Notes: generated by a model not told the origin, from the sequence alone. Counted from the first letter of the stretch, positions 25,889-35,203 are shown. The stretch: 51,795 nt of DNA from Defluviitaleaceae bacterium (GCA_009780585.1 WQZS01000023.1:1-51795), one strand, 5' to 3'. Numbers and translations: made by a program.

Positions 25889-28272
25889 TGTAGGATCACC
25901 TCAATTTCGTTAATGTCCTTCATTTCCGCGGCGGGGATATAGTTGTCCGGTAATGCCGTTCCGTTTAACGTTACCCTCGGTATGCCGCCTTCCTTGCCGT
26001 CGGGGTTCTTTACGGTGATGTTGAGCTTCTTGCCTCGGAAGAGTTTGGTCATGGTAAATCCGTCCCATTCCTTGGGGATGGCGGGGGCAATGCGCAGGCC
26101 CTTGGGGTCGGGGCGCAGGCCGAGTATGCCCTCCACGCACGCGACCATAACGGTGCTGGCCGTACCCGTGAGCCAATGTACGTGGCTGCGGCCTTCGTAA
26201 GGGCTGTCCACGCTTTCGGTAAACTGGCCGTATACATAGGGCTCGAGCTTGCGGATATCCGCGATGTCGTTTTGCGCGGCGGGGCAAGTTTCGAGGTAAT
26301 ATTCGAACGCGCGGCTGCCGCGGCCCAGGAGCGCTTCGGCGAGGATGATCCACCCTTGCGTGTGTTGGAAGATGCCGCCGTTTTCCTTACAGGAAGGATT
26401 AAACAGAAGCGCAAGCGCCCCTTCGAAGGCGTGGTTAACGTAGGACGGGTCCATAATGCGCACGCCGTACGGGGTATTCAAACGGTCGTACACCGTGTTG
26501 AGAACGACTTTGCCGCGTTCCCTGTCGGCGAAGCCGGAAATGACCGCCCACGATTGCGGGTTAAGCCACATGTTGGCTTCGGGGTCGGTGGGAGCGCCGA
26601 TGATGACGTCCGTTTCGGTAATGCCGCGCACGAAGCGGTCGCCCGCCCAGCATTTTTCCTCGATAATCGCGCCGTATTTCAATTTCGCGTCGTTAAACTC
26701 ACCGGGACATTCGCCGCGATTTTCGGCCATACGCGCCATGAGTTCCAGCGCGTAATAGAATTGGAGCGCGACGAAAACGGAGATTCCTTGTGCGCCCATA
26801 CGCAAACAGTCGTTCCAATCGGCGTGGAGCCCCGCGGGCAAGCCGTGGATGCCGAGGTGGTTTTCGGTAAACGCGATGGCCTTGCGCAGGTGGTTGTATA
26901 CGGTGTCCTCGCCTTGGTCGGCGTAGGGTACGACGACGTCGAGGAATGCGAGGTCGCCTGTTTCGGAAATATATTTCCACACGGTAGGGAAGACCCACAT
27001 CATGTCGTCGGCACGGTAAGAGGGATGGCCCGTGGAATTACGGTAGCTCGCGTCTTCGGGTTTGTCCTCCTTGCCGGGGGTGTGGGTATACTTGACGAGG
27101 GGAAGCCCCGCGCCGTGGTGTACCTGCGCGGAAAGCATGAAGATGATCTTCTCCCGTGCTTCGGCGGGGTCGAGGTGGATGATGCCTTGGATGTCCTGCA
27201 CCGTGTCGCGGTAGCCGTAGCCGTTGCGCTGGCCGCAATACGCCAGCGACGCAGCGCGGGACCAATAGAACGTGATGAAGCAGTTGTAGGCGTTCCACAT
27301 GTTGACCATGTTATTGAAGCGGTCGTCGGGCGTGTTTACCGAAAGGTTGGCGAACTTGCCGTGCCAGTAGGTGATGAGCGTGTTGATTTCCTTGGCGGGT
27401 GTGCTTTGGTCGGCGTAGCGCGCCATGAGATCGAGCCATTCTTTTTCCTGCTTTTCGCCCAGGATGAAGGTGAAGTCCTTTGTTTCGCCCGGTGCCAGCT
27501 CGAAGGCGGTGTGGAGCGCGCCGCAAGCGTTGCCGCAGAAGTTGAGGGCGTTGTTCAGCTTGCCCTCCGCTACGGGGCGGGGGTTGCCGTAGTCCGTATA
27601 ATCGGCGAGGAAATGTTCGCGGTCGCCGCAATAGGTCTTTACGTCCGCGCCTGTCATGCCGAAATAACGGGTCTTGGGCCAATATTTATAAAAGGCTTGG
27701 AAATTTTCGTTGATGGATTGCTTGATGTAGTTATCCTTGTAGTACGTTTTGGTGGTGTATTGCGTGTATTGGAGGTTGACGGTGTCTTGTTCGTAGTGGG
27801 AGTCGTTGGTGAATTCGGCATAGCCGAAGGCGGAGATTTGACGGGATTTGTCGGATGCGTTGGTTACGGTAACGTGCCAGATTTCGTGGGATTCGCTGTG
27901 GGGTACATAGTAGTTTGCTGTTGATTTGATGCCTTTGTATTCCGCCGAAATGCGCGTGTAGCCCGTGCCGTGGCGACATTCGCTTTTATATACGTCGAGG
28001 GGTTTGCCTACGGGCTGCCACGAGGCTGACCAATAATCGCCGTCCGCGTCGTCGCGCAAATAAATATAGCGGCCCGGTTTGTCTTGCTCGTTAAACCGAT
28101 ACCGCAATATCCTTCCCGTCGCGCCGCTTTTTACGAAGCTGTAGCCGCCCGCGTTGTTGGTGATGATGGCGCCGTACTCCGGGGAGCCTAAGTAATTGGC
28201 CCACGGGGCGGGCGTGTTGGGTTTGGTGATTACATATTCCCGCGCGTGTGAGTCAAAATGTCCGTACTGCAT
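25885..28272 (-). CDS. GH94 glycoside phosphorylase, cellobiose-phosphorylase-like
   Basis: 795 aa, full length for GH94, no signal peptide. The family N-terminus (YGHFDSHAREYVITKPNTPA, then NYLGSPEYGAIITNNAGGYS), the catalytic Asp485 in GLHADWNDC, and the C-terminal WLTGTASTVMVA identify an inverting phosphorylase that splits beta-glucosidic disaccharides with phosphate to give a sugar 1-phosphate. Cellobiose is the best guess given the coupled GH5 gene; chitobiose, laminaribiose or cellobionate phosphorylases share the fold and cannot be excluded. Strong SD GGAGGT. A possible -10 TATACT at about 28298-28303 precedes it, with a poor -35. First gene of a three-gene operon. Confidence 0.88.
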   Translation of the reverse strand: MQYGHFDSHAREYVITKPNTPAPWANYLGSPEYGAIITNNAGGYSFVKSGATGRILRYRFNEQDKPGRYIYLRDDADGDYWSASWQPVGKPLDVYKSECRHGTGYTRISAEYKGIKSTANYYVPHSESHEIWHVTVTNASDKSRQISAFGYAEFTNDSHYEQDTVNLQYTQYTTKTYYKDNYIKQSINENFQAFYKYWPKTRYFGMTGADVKTYCGDREHFLADYTDYGNPRPVAEGKLNNALNFCGNACGALHTAFELAPGETKDFTFILGEKQEKEWLDLMARYADQSTPAKEINTLITYWHGKFANLSVNTPDDRFNNMVNMWNAYNCFITFYWSRAASLAYCGQRNGYGYRDTVQDIQGIIHLDPAEAREKIIFMLSAQVHHGAGLPLVKYTHTPGKEDKPEDASYRNSTGHPSYRADDMMWVFPTVWKYISETGDLAFLDVVVPYADQGEDTVYNHLRKAIAFTENHLGIHGLPAGLHADWNDCLRMGAQGISVFVALQFYYALELMARMAENRGECPGEFNDAKLKYGAIIEEKCWAGDRFVRGITETDVIIGAPTDPEANMWLNPQSWAVISGFADRERGKVVLNTVYDRLNTPYGVRIMDPSYVNHAFEGALALLFNPSCKENGGIFQHTQGWIILAEALLGRGSRAFEYYLETCPAAQNDIADIRKLEPYVYGQFTESVDSPYEGRSHVHWLTGTASTVMVACVEGILGLRPDPKGLRIAPAIPKEWDGFTMTKLFRGKKLNITVKNPDGKEGGIPRVTLNGTALPDNYIPAAEMKDINEIEVILQ

Positions 28273-28364
28273 AACATACCTCCGCTCGATAGTTTATTCC
28301 CTGCCAGTATAGCACAGCGTTTTACACAAGGAAATAGCACTTTGATGAAAATGCTTAAAATGTT

Positions 28365-29669
28365 TTATTGGTTTTTTGTTTTCTTGTACACAATTACCAT
28401 GACGGCGAATAAAACAAGGAGACTTGCCGTGATAATGACCGTTAACGGACGGGAATTTGCGGGGTTGTCTTGAAGGGGCGGCGGGGAACCGGCGGGTGGG
28501 GGACTTTGCATGGGCTCGGCGGGGGTTTCTTCGGCGTGGGAAACGAACGCCGGACGCCACGGGCTGAACCTGACCATGTGGTGTATCATATCGCCGATGT
28601 GATATTCCAATGAATCAATCGATTCGCTGTTTGCGTCAACGACAATACGGCTACCGTCCGCGTTTGAAATTTCCGGCCTTCCGCAATCCAATATGCGAAG
28701 GCGCAGCGCCTGTTCTTCGATTCCGTACCAAGCGTTGTAATTTTCCTTACAGGGTAAATGCCAAGCGTGTGAATCGTCATAACCCGTCGGCCCTAAGGGG
28801 AATATCCCCATTGATACCGGAAGGGGGACGCCTTCGCCGTTTTCATCGCCGTAATAATAAACGCGGTCTATCCAATGTCCGTTTAGTTGTATCAGCAAGT
28901 TAATAAATTCCGGGGTGTGCAGCGGTAAATCAACGATTTTGCCGGGGTCGGTTTCGACGAATAAATCCGGCCAATTTTTTTGATGGCAGAAGGTAAAGCC
29001 CAACAATCCCTCCAAGGATTCCAACATGAAATAGATACCGTCAATATCCCCCACTACAAGCAGGGGGACGGTCGCGGCGGGTATTCCGTTTGCTTCGCCG
29101 ATACCGATAACCGCCAACCTGTAGGGGTCTTCGTATATCCCTTCCCCGCTGACAAAGCCGTATGAGCCGAATAACGCCGAACGGAAGGGCATTTCCCGCA
29201 GCTCATCACCCGTCGGCGTATACGCTTCGCCGGGTACCAGCCAATAATCCCAGCGCTCGTCGGGCGTTTGGCGGATGTTAAATTGCACGGAGGTCCCGCT
29301 CAAAATATAGGCAATATCACGCGGGCGGAACGCGAATATCAAAACATCACCCGAATAGCCCCATATTTCGTATTCTTTTCCCTCCACGGTTATCACAAAC
29401 GGTACGGGATATATGCCGTGGGTGGCGCGTACCGTCACGGGCAGCAATAGTAAAACAAGCAATATTATCGTTATTACACCAACAAAAAAACCCAAACCCG
29501 GTTCGTGTTCACCCCACCGATGTTTGGATTTTTTGCGGTTGTAAATTTTCGCGCTTTCGATCCTGGATGTTACGGGCTTTATTTGGCCCCAGTCCTTACG
29601 CTGCGCCGCGTGGACTTTCTTTTGTTTCCGCTTGGATAATTTTTCAAGCGGGATAAAACGTTGTTTCAT
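28365..29669 (-). CDS. Uncharacterised membrane protein with large extracytoplasmic domain
   Basis: 434 aa. I do not recognise a functional family. Visible: a basic N-terminus MKQRFIPLEKLSKRKQKK, which resembles short N-terminal tails seen on other Bacillota proteins; one TM helix at about residues 62-82 (IITIILLVLLLLPVTV); an extracytoplasmic region of about 320 residues rich in aromatic and acidic residues; and a proline-rich linker (PAEPMQSPPPAGSPPPLQDN) before a second TM helix and a short basic tail. Start: ATG at 29669 behind GGAGGTG; an earlier in-frame GTG overlaps that SD. Possible roles (surface sensor, adhesion, envelope maintenance) are guesses. Confidence 0.7.
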   Translation of the reverse strand: MKQRFIPLEKLSKRKQKKVHAAQRKDWGQIKPVTSRIESAKIYNRKKSKHRWGEHEPGLGFFVGVITIILLVLLLLPVTVRATHGIYPVPFVITVEGKEYEIWGYSGDVLIFAFRPRDIAYILSGTSVQFNIRQTPDERWDYWLVPGEAYTPTGDELREMPFRSALFGSYGFVSGEGIYEDPYRLAVIGIGEANGIPAATVPLLVVGDIDGIYFMLESLEGLLGFTFCHQKNWPDLFVETDPGKIVDLPLHTPEFINLLIQLNGHWIDRVYYYGDENGEGVPLPVSMGIFPLGPTGYDDSHAWHLPCKENYNAWYGIEEQALRLRILDCGRPEISNADGSRIVVDANSESIDSLEYHIGDMIHHMVRFSPWRPAFVSHAEETPAEPMQSPPPAGSPPPLQDNPANSRPLTVIITASLLVLFAVMVIVYKKTKNQ

Positions 29670-29696
29670 GTGAAACACCTCCGCTTCGGTAACGGC

Positions 29697-29705
29697 AGTA
29701 TATCA
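29697..29705 (-). promoter_or_regulatory. Extended -10 promoter element before the 28365-29669 gene
   Basis: Minus strand TGATATACT, an extended -10 (TG-n-TATACT), lies 28 bp before the ATG. No -35 match is evident, as is usual for extended -10 promoters. Confidence 0.4.
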
Positions 29706-29729
29706 CATTCTTTTATTTATGTTTATCCG

Positions 29730-30026
29730 TCATGACGGCCTCCACAGGCAACGCTTTAAATCGACGTTGCCGTTCGCTTTGAAGGTAACGCCCTCCGCTT
29801 CCAACAGCGTGCGCTGTTCGTCCCACCCGGGGGCGGTACGGCCGACGCTGTTGACCACGCGGTGGTTGTTGATTTTACCTTCGGATTGGCCCATGTAGCG
29901 TGCCGCCCAACGGGTGTTTTCGGGCTTACCGGCCAATGCGGCCAACAAGCCGTATGTAAGCACGTACCCCTTGGGGATGTCGTTGACGATTTCGTATACC
30001 TTTTCCCTGAATGGATTTGTTTTCAT
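29730..30026 (-). CDS. Alkyltransferase-like DNA-binding protein (MGMT family without active Cys)
   Basis: 98 aa, matching the C-terminal DNA-binding domain of O6-methylguanine methyltransferase: FREKVYEIVNDIPKGYVLTY, the winged-helix segment and NNHRVVNSVGR. In active MGMT this motif is PCHRV; here the Cys position is Asn, so it cannot transfer alkyl groups. Family knowledge: such Atl proteins flag alkylated bases for nucleotide excision repair. A UvrA paralogue occurs at 45524 but is not adjacent. Its ATG overlaps the stop of a 28-codon ORF (ATGA). Confidence 0.87.
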   Translation of the reverse strand: MKTNPFREKVYEIVNDIPKGYVLTYGLLAALAGKPENTRWAARYMGQSEGKINNHRVVNSVGRTAPGWDEQRTLLEAEGVTFKANGNVDLKRCLWRPS

Positions 30027-30109
30027 TTCCGATCCCTCGCAATCGTTAGGATTTTACCACAAAAGGCGAACTTTGTTACGATTTCGGTGAGTCTTGGATT
30101 TTTTACCAT
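30023..30109 (-). CDS. 28-aa small ORF translationally coupled to the alkyltransferase-like gene
   Basis: ATG at 30109 behind a very good SD (GGAGGG, 7 nt spacing); it begins MVKNPRLTEIVTK and ends in ...ARDRK. Its TGA overlaps the next ATG. I recognise no family. It is rich in Lys/Arg with one Cys in AFCGKIL. It could be a leader peptide regulating the downstream gene or a small protein in its own right. Confidence 0.5.
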   Translation of the reverse strand: MVKNPRLTEIVTKFAFCGKILTIARDRK

Positions 30110-30261
30110 GGTATATCCCTCCGTAAATTTTTTCGCGCGCTTTTGCAACCGTCGTGTGGTTATAGTTAATATATGAAAATAATTATGACAACTGTGTGGC
30201 ATAAAACATTTGTTTGAATAAATATTTTCGGCGCATTTCCGCCTATAATTCACTTTCTATA

Positions 30262-30290
30262 TTGACAAAGAAAACGTTATGTAGCATAAA
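30262..30290 (+). promoter_or_regulatory. Promoter of the response regulator - kinase operon
   Basis: TTGACA (30262-30267), 17-nt spacer, CATAAA (30285-30290). The transcript would start near 30297, 30 nt before the ATG at 30327. The 30110-30261 stretch upstream is AT-rich and holds no gene that I can see. Confidence 0.55.
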
Positions 30291-30326
30291 TAGCGGATGT
30301 GCTATTCTTTCATCGGGGGACGTGTT

Positions 30327-30755
30327 ATGAAAACCATTTTCGCGGTGGACGACAACAGGATCAACCTTCTTATCACGGAGGAGGTGCTGTCAAACCATTA
30401 TGAAGTGATCACGATGATTTCGGCTTCCGTCATGTTTGAGTTGCTTGACGAGGTTATACCCGATTTGATTCTGCTGGACATTATGATGCCGGATATCGAC
30501 GGCTTCGCCGCGTTAAAGCGGTTGAAGGGGGACAAGCGTTTCGCGCATATCCCGGTTATCTTTTTGACGGGTAAGAAGGACAACGACGCCGAGGTGCTGG
30601 CGTTTGAAATGGGTGTGACGGATTTTATGTCCAAGCCTTTTTCCGCCCCGATTCTGCTTAACCGTGTCAAAATGATCTTACATATAGAGGAAATTGTCAG
30701 CGAACGGTTGCAAAAGCTGCTCCAAGAACAAAATAACGGTGAAATGAGCGATTAA
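30327..30755 (+). CDS. Single-domain response regulator with short C-terminal helix
   Basis: 142 aa, start at the ATG after a CGGGGGA SD (a longer frame to 30297 has no SD). Receiver domain: Asp8/Asp9 in FAVDDNRIN, phospho-acceptor Asp51 in LILLDIMMPDIDG, Thr81 and Lys103 (MSKPF). No DNA-binding output domain; the last roughly 25 residues (SERLQKLLQEQNNGEMSD) are a hydrophilic helix. It probably accepts phosphoryl groups from the HPt domains of the following kinases or acts through protein contacts. The kinase GTG follows 2 nt after its stop. Confidence 0.88.
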   Translation: MKTIFAVDDNRINLLITEEVLSNHYEVITMISASVMFELLDEVIPDLILLDIMMPDIDGFAALKRLKGDKRFAHIPVIFLTGKKDNDAEVLAFEMGVTDFMSKPFSAPILLNRVKMILHIEEIVSERLQKLLQEQNNGEMSD

Positions 30756-30757
30756 AC

Positions 30758-33700
30758 GTGAAAACGAAGGGTAAGCATATTATTGCCTGCGCTTTATTTT
30801 TTTTACTGTTTATTTTTACGTCCGCGGGGTGTACGAACGGTGCCGCGGAGCAAAACGGATCGCGCGTAACGCAGTCCCCCTTTGCCACTTTCCGGGATAT
30901 ACCGGGCGTAACCGACGCGGAAATTAAAGCGATCGAGGCATTGACAAGGGACCGCGAATATTTCGTTTACGGGATGATCCTCTCCACGGAGGCGTTCGAA
31001 CGGGAGGACGGGGAAATCGGCGGGTACGCCGCTTTGTTTTGCGAATGGCTGACGCAACTATTCGGCATACCGTTCGTACCGCGGCTCTTTACGAGCCAGG
31101 AATTGTTTGAAAGCATACTTTCCGGCGAAGCGGATTTTTCCGGCAACATGATGTACACCCCGCAGCGCGCGGAAATCTATAACATGACCGTCAACATAGC
31201 CGAACGGCAATTATTGACCATTAAAATGCCGGGGACGGACCTTTCGCAAATCAAGCGGGAGCGCCTGCCCCGGTACGCTTTTATTACGGGTACGCCCATG
31301 GAGGGGCTGGTAGCGGAAGCGATCGGCCGCGAAGCCTATGAAGCCGTGTGGGTGGAAAATTACCCCGCCGCTCACTTGGCCATACAAAACGGCGAAGCGG
31401 ACGCGTTTATCGCGGCCAACATCGCCCACGCGTTCTTCGTCGGCTATGACGTGCTTATCGAGGATTTCTTCCCGCTTATCTTCAGTTCCGTCACCATGGC
31501 GGCGGCCAAAACGAACCCCGAGCTCGAACCCATCATATCGGTCGTAACCAAAGCGCAGATGAACGGTGGATTGCCGTTTATGACCTACCTGTACAACAAA
31601 GGGTACGAAGCGTTTAAGCGTAACGCGATCGCTTCTTTGTTAACGGAAAATGAACGCGCCTTTATCGCCGCTAACCCGGTGATACCCATCGCGGCGTTTA
31701 ACACGAACTATCCCCTCAGCTTTTGGAACGCGCGTGAAGGGGCGTGGCAGGGGATATTGTTCGATGTGTTGGATTCGGTAGCCGCGCTTACGGGGCTTAC
31801 CTTCAGGGTCGCCCACGGAGAAGACGCGGGTATGGCGGACATACAACGAACGTTCGAAAGCGGGGAAGCCCTTCTGATACCCAACCTTACGCGGCCGGAC
31901 GATTATGGAAACGGTATCCTACTTTCGGAGCATATCCTGCTTAACGACAGCTTCGCTTTGATATCCAAATCGGATTTCCGCCCCGTCAACGTCAATGAAA
32001 TCCTGCATGTACGGGTCGGCTTGGCACGGGACACGATTTATACCGACTTGTTTAAGCGGTGGTTCCCCAACCACAGGAACACCGTGGAGTTCGATTGCAT
32101 AGAAGAAGCCCTGGAGGCGTTGAAGAACGATGAAGTGGAGATGCTCGTGGCCAGCCAATACCGCGTATTGCAACTCACCCACTTCCAGGAGCTGCCCCAC
32201 TTCAAGGCCAATATCGTATTCGGCCACCCCTTGGCCAATCAAATCGCTTTTTTCGGCGGACAAACCGAGCTGCGCTCCATCGTGGACGGCGCGCTGCGCA
32301 TGACCGACATTGACGGGATCGCTTTGCGGTGGACGCAAAAGACCTACGATTTCCGCGCGCGGGTGCTGGAAGCCCAGCTTCCGTGGTTGTTGGGCGCGAT
32401 CTTTTCCGCCGCCGGATTGTTGGCGTTTTTGTTGTTCTTCCTTATCAGGAACAACATCGTGTCCGCCAAGATGAACAGGCAAAATAAGCAATTGGAGGCC
32501 GTAACGAGGGAAAATGAACTTCAGCTCGCGAAGATGAACATGATGGTGAAGGCCACAAAGATCGGTATTTGGGAAATGAAGGTCGTGCAGGGGGATCCCC
32601 TCAACCCGAAGAACACGGCCGTTTCGTCCAAGGAATTTAAGCATATGCTCGGTTTTGAGGATGAAAGCGACTTCCCCCATGAATTGGGCAGTTGGAGCGA
32701 CCGTTTGCACCCCGAAGATGTGGAAAAGGCCATCGGCTCGTTCTACAGGCACCTTTCGGATAAATCGGGGAGCCTTTCCTTCGACATCGAACACAGGCTG
32801 ATGAAGAAGGACGGCGAATACGCGCATTACCGCGGCACGGGCGAATCTATACGGGACAAGGACGGCAACCCCGTCCATGTAGCGGGCGCGCTGATAGACA
32901 CGACCGAAACGAGGAATATGATCAGCAGCCTGGAAAACGCGGTAGCCGAAGCGCAGGAGGCGACCCGTGTCAGAAACAACACCGTAAGTACGCTGGAAAA
33001 TATATTGAACAACATCGACGGGCAAATATACACCACCAACCCCAAAACCAACCGAATCCTTTTTATCAACGAAAAATTGAAGGACTTCTTCAGCATCGTG
33101 GGGGATGAAGCCCTCGGCCGCTATTGCTACGAGGTTTTCCGCGGGCGGGACAGCAAATGCGTGGCCTGCCCGTGTTATATCCTTGACAGGGAACCGGAAC
33201 GAACGGTCGTATGGGAGGAATACATCCCCGAGCTTAACTGCCATATACGCCATTCCGACCGTTACATCGACTGGGTGGACGGGAGCCTGGTGCATTTACA
33301 ATTGGCGGTGGACATCACGGAGCTGGTGAACGCGAAGGAACAAGAAGGGAACCTGCGCAAAGAAGCCGAAATCGCCAACAAAACGAAGAGCGAGTTCCTG
33401 TCCCATATCAGTCACGAAATACGCACGCCGATGAACGCCGTGTTGGGCACAGCGGAAATCCAATTGCAAAAGGAAACCCATCCGCCGGAATTGGAAGAGG
33501 CGTTTAACACCATATACGGGTCGGGCAACCTGCTGTTGAATATCATCAACGATATCCTTGACCTATCTAAAATCGAGGCCGGCAAGCTGGAAATCATCCC
33601 CGGGCAATACGACATACCCAGCTTGATATACGACACGATGCAGCTTAACCTACTGCGTTATGACTCCAAGCCCATCGACTTCGACCTTAGGATTGACGAG

Positions 33701-35203
33701 CGTACGCCGCTCGATATGTACGGCGACCAGCTCCGTATTAAGCAGATATTGAACAATATTATTTCTAACGCCTTCAAATATACCGACAGCGGCAGGATCG
33801 AGCTTTCCGTCTCCGCGGAAACCGAAGGCAACCCGAGCAACCAACCGTCCGAAGCGCACACCCCCTGCACCTTGATTTTACAGGTGAGCGACACGGGGCA
33901 AGGGATGACGGAATTGCAAATGGAAAAGCTGTTCGAGGAATACACGCGCTTTAACATGGACGCCAACCGTACGATCGTGGGTACGGGCTTGGGGATGCAC
34001 ATAACCAAACGCCTGGTGGACGAAATGAAGGGCGAAATCATCGTCAAGAGCGAATACGGTGTAGGCTCGATATTTATCGTACGCATCCCCCAAATGTCCA
34101 TCGGCGCCGCCGTTTGCGGGCCGGATATGGCCGACCAATTGTGCGGCAGCCGTTTTAAGAGCACGTTTAAGCCGAGGCAGGCCCAAATCATATATGAGTA
34201 CATGCCTTACGGCAGCGTTTTGATCGTTGACGACGTGGAGTCGAACCTGTACGTGGCGAAGGGCATGATGCTCCCCTACAGCCTTAAAATCGAAACCGCC
34301 ATGAACGGCTTTGAAGCCATCGAAAAGGTGAAGGGCGGGAATACGTACGATGTCATCTTCATGGACCATATGATGCCGAGGATGAACGGCTTGGAAACGA
34401 CGCAAAAGCTGCGCGGGATGGGTTATACCGCCCCGGTCGTCGCCTTGACGGCAAACGCGGTAATGGGGTCCTCGGAAATGTTTTTATCCGGCGGCTTCGA
34501 CGGTTATATTTCGAAGCCTATCGACATACGTGAGCTTAACAACGCCTTAAACCGACTGATACGCGACAAGCAAACGCCCGAAACGCTGGAAGCCTTCCGG
34601 CGGGAAGCGGACCGCCGCAAAAATACCGCGAAGCCCGACCCCGGGCCCGCCCTCGGCGAAAGGATCATTTCGGCGACTTTACGCGATATCAATAATTCCG
34701 TTACCGTATTGCGGGATATTTTGCGCGCGGGCGCCGCTGAGGAAGCGGATATCGGGCTGTTTACGATCACCGTCCACGGCATGAAAAGCGCGCTGACGAA
34801 CCTCGGCGAAGGGGAACTGGCTAAAACGGCCTTTGCCTTGGAACAAATCGGGCTTAACGCCGAAACGGACCGGATATTGCTTGAAACGCCGCCCTTCGTT
34901 GACGCGCTGGTGGCCCTGTCCCAAAGGTTAAAGCCCGCTGATGCCGCGCCGGGGGATGCTTCGGAAGAAGCGACCGGCGAAGATATGACGTTTTTGCGCG
35001 AAAAGCTGGCCGAAATAAAAACGGCGTGCGAAAAGATCAAAAAGAAAACGGCCAAAACGGCTTTGGATGATTTAATGGAAAAAGCATGGCCGACGGATGT
35101 TAAGGCTTTATTGGACGAAATTTCCGACAACCTGCTTTCCGGTGAATTTAAAAAGGCCGCTTTGGGCATTGATGCGTATAATCAACAAACGGACGGAAAA
35201 TAA
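30758..35203 (+). CDS. Giant hybrid histidine kinase: 2 SBP sensors, 2 PAS, HisKA, HATPase, REC, HPt
   Basis: 1481 aa, GTG start. Order: SPII signal with lipobox SAGC (Cys25); SBP_bac_3 domain 1 (about 60-285) and domain 2 (about 303-525); TM helix (about 543-564); PAS 1 (about 590-720) with a PAC-like tail; PAS 2 (about 740-855) containing the cluster CVACPCYIL; HisKA with His886 in FLSHISHEIRTPMNA; HATPase with GTGLGMHITKRLVDEMKG; REC with Asp1203 in IFMDHMMPRMNG; HPt with His1340 in TVHGMKSALTNLG. The full His-Asp-His chain is present, so the phosphoryl group can leave to a separate regulator, probably the one at 30327. Extracellular amino-acid-like or sugar-like ligands are possible. Close paralogue of the next gene. 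Confidence 0.9.
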   Translation: MKTKGKHIIACALFFLLFIFTSAGCTNGAAEQNGSRVTQSPFATFRDIPGVTDAEIKAIEALTRDREYFVYGMILSTEAFEREDGEIGGYAALFCEWLTQLFGIPFVPRLFTSQELFESILSGEADFSGNMMYTPQRAEIYNMTVNIAERQLLTIKMPGTDLSQIKRERLPRYAFITGTPMEGLVAEAIGREAYEAVWVENYPAAHLAIQNGEADAFIAANIAHAFFVGYDVLIEDFFPLIFSSVTMAAAKTNPELEPIISVVTKAQMNGGLPFMTYLYNKGYEAFKRNAIASLLTENERAFIAANPVIPIAAFNTNYPLSFWNAREGAWQGILFDVLDSVAALTGLTFRVAHGEDAGMADIQRTFESGEALLIPNLTRPDDYGNGILLSEHILLNDSFALISKSDFRPVNVNEILHVRVGLARDTIYTDLFKRWFPNHRNTVEFDCIEEALEALKNDEVEMLVASQYRVLQLTHFQELPHFKANIVFGHPLANQIAFFGGQTELRSIVDGALRMTDIDGIALRWTQKTYDFRARVLEAQLPWLLGAIFSAAGLLAFLLFFLIRNNIVSAKMNRQNKQLEAVTRENELQLAKMNMMVKATKIGIWEMKVVQGDPLNPKNTAVSSKEFKHMLGFEDESDFPHELGSWSDRLHPEDVEKAIGSFYRHLSDKSGSLSFDIEHRLMKKDGEYAHYRGTGESIRDKDGNPVHVAGALIDTTETRNMISSLENAVAEAQEATRVRNNTVSTLENILNNIDGQIYTTNPKTNRILFINEKLKDFFSIVGDEALGRYCYEVFRGRDSKCVACPCYILDREPERTVVWEEYIPELNCHIRHSDRYIDWVDGSLVHLQLAVDITELVNAKEQEGNLRKEAEIANKTKSEFLSHISHEIRTPMNAVLGTAEIQLQKETHPPELEEAFNTIYGSGNLLLNIINDILDLSKIEAGKLEIIPGQYDIPSLIYDTMQLNLLRYDSKPIDFDLRIDERTPLDMYGDQLRIKQILNNIISNAFKYTDSGRIELSVSAETEGNPSNQPSEAHTPCTLILQVSDTGQGMTELQMEKLFEEYTRFNMDANRTIVGTGLGMHITKRLVDEMKGEIIVKSEYGVGSIFIVRIPQMSIGAAVCGPDMADQLCGSRFKSTFKPRQAQIIYEYMPYGSVLIVDDVESNLYVAKGMMLPYSLKIETAMNGFEAIEKVKGGNTYDVIFMDHMMPRMNGLETTQKLRGMGYTAPVVALTANAVMGSSEMFLSGGFDGYISKPIDIRELNNALNRLIRDKQTPETLEAFRREADRRKNTAKPDPGPALGERIISATLRDINNSVTVLRDILRAGAAEEADIGLFTITVHGMKSALTNLGEGELAKTAFALEQIGLNAETDRILLETPPFVDALVALSQRLKPADAAPGDASEEATGEDMTFLREKLAEIKTACEKIKKKTAKTALDDLMEKAWPTDVKALLDEISDNLLSGEFKKAALGIDAYNQQTDGK

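Noticed and set aside
26176..27924. 582-codon plus-strand open frame opposite the GH94 gene
   Set aside because: It is a mirror frame created by codon bias of a clearly conserved phosphorylase; no SD, no family resemblance, Val/Gly/Arg-rich as expected of a shadow.
28290..28345. Catabolite-repression (cre) site before the GH94 operon
   Set aside because: The nearest match (TGTAAAACGCTGTGCTA on the minus strand) has one base too many between the conserved halves, so it does not fit the consensus.
30110..30253. Upstream extension of the small ORF before the alkyltransferase-like gene
   Set aside because: The 76-codon version has no SD at its start, whereas the internal ATG at 30109 has an excellent one.
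31919..33295. 458-codon minus-strand open frame opposite kinase 1
   Set aside because: Lies entirely antisense to conserved sensor and PAS sequence; His/Gly/Val-rich composition typical of an antisense shadow, no RBS.
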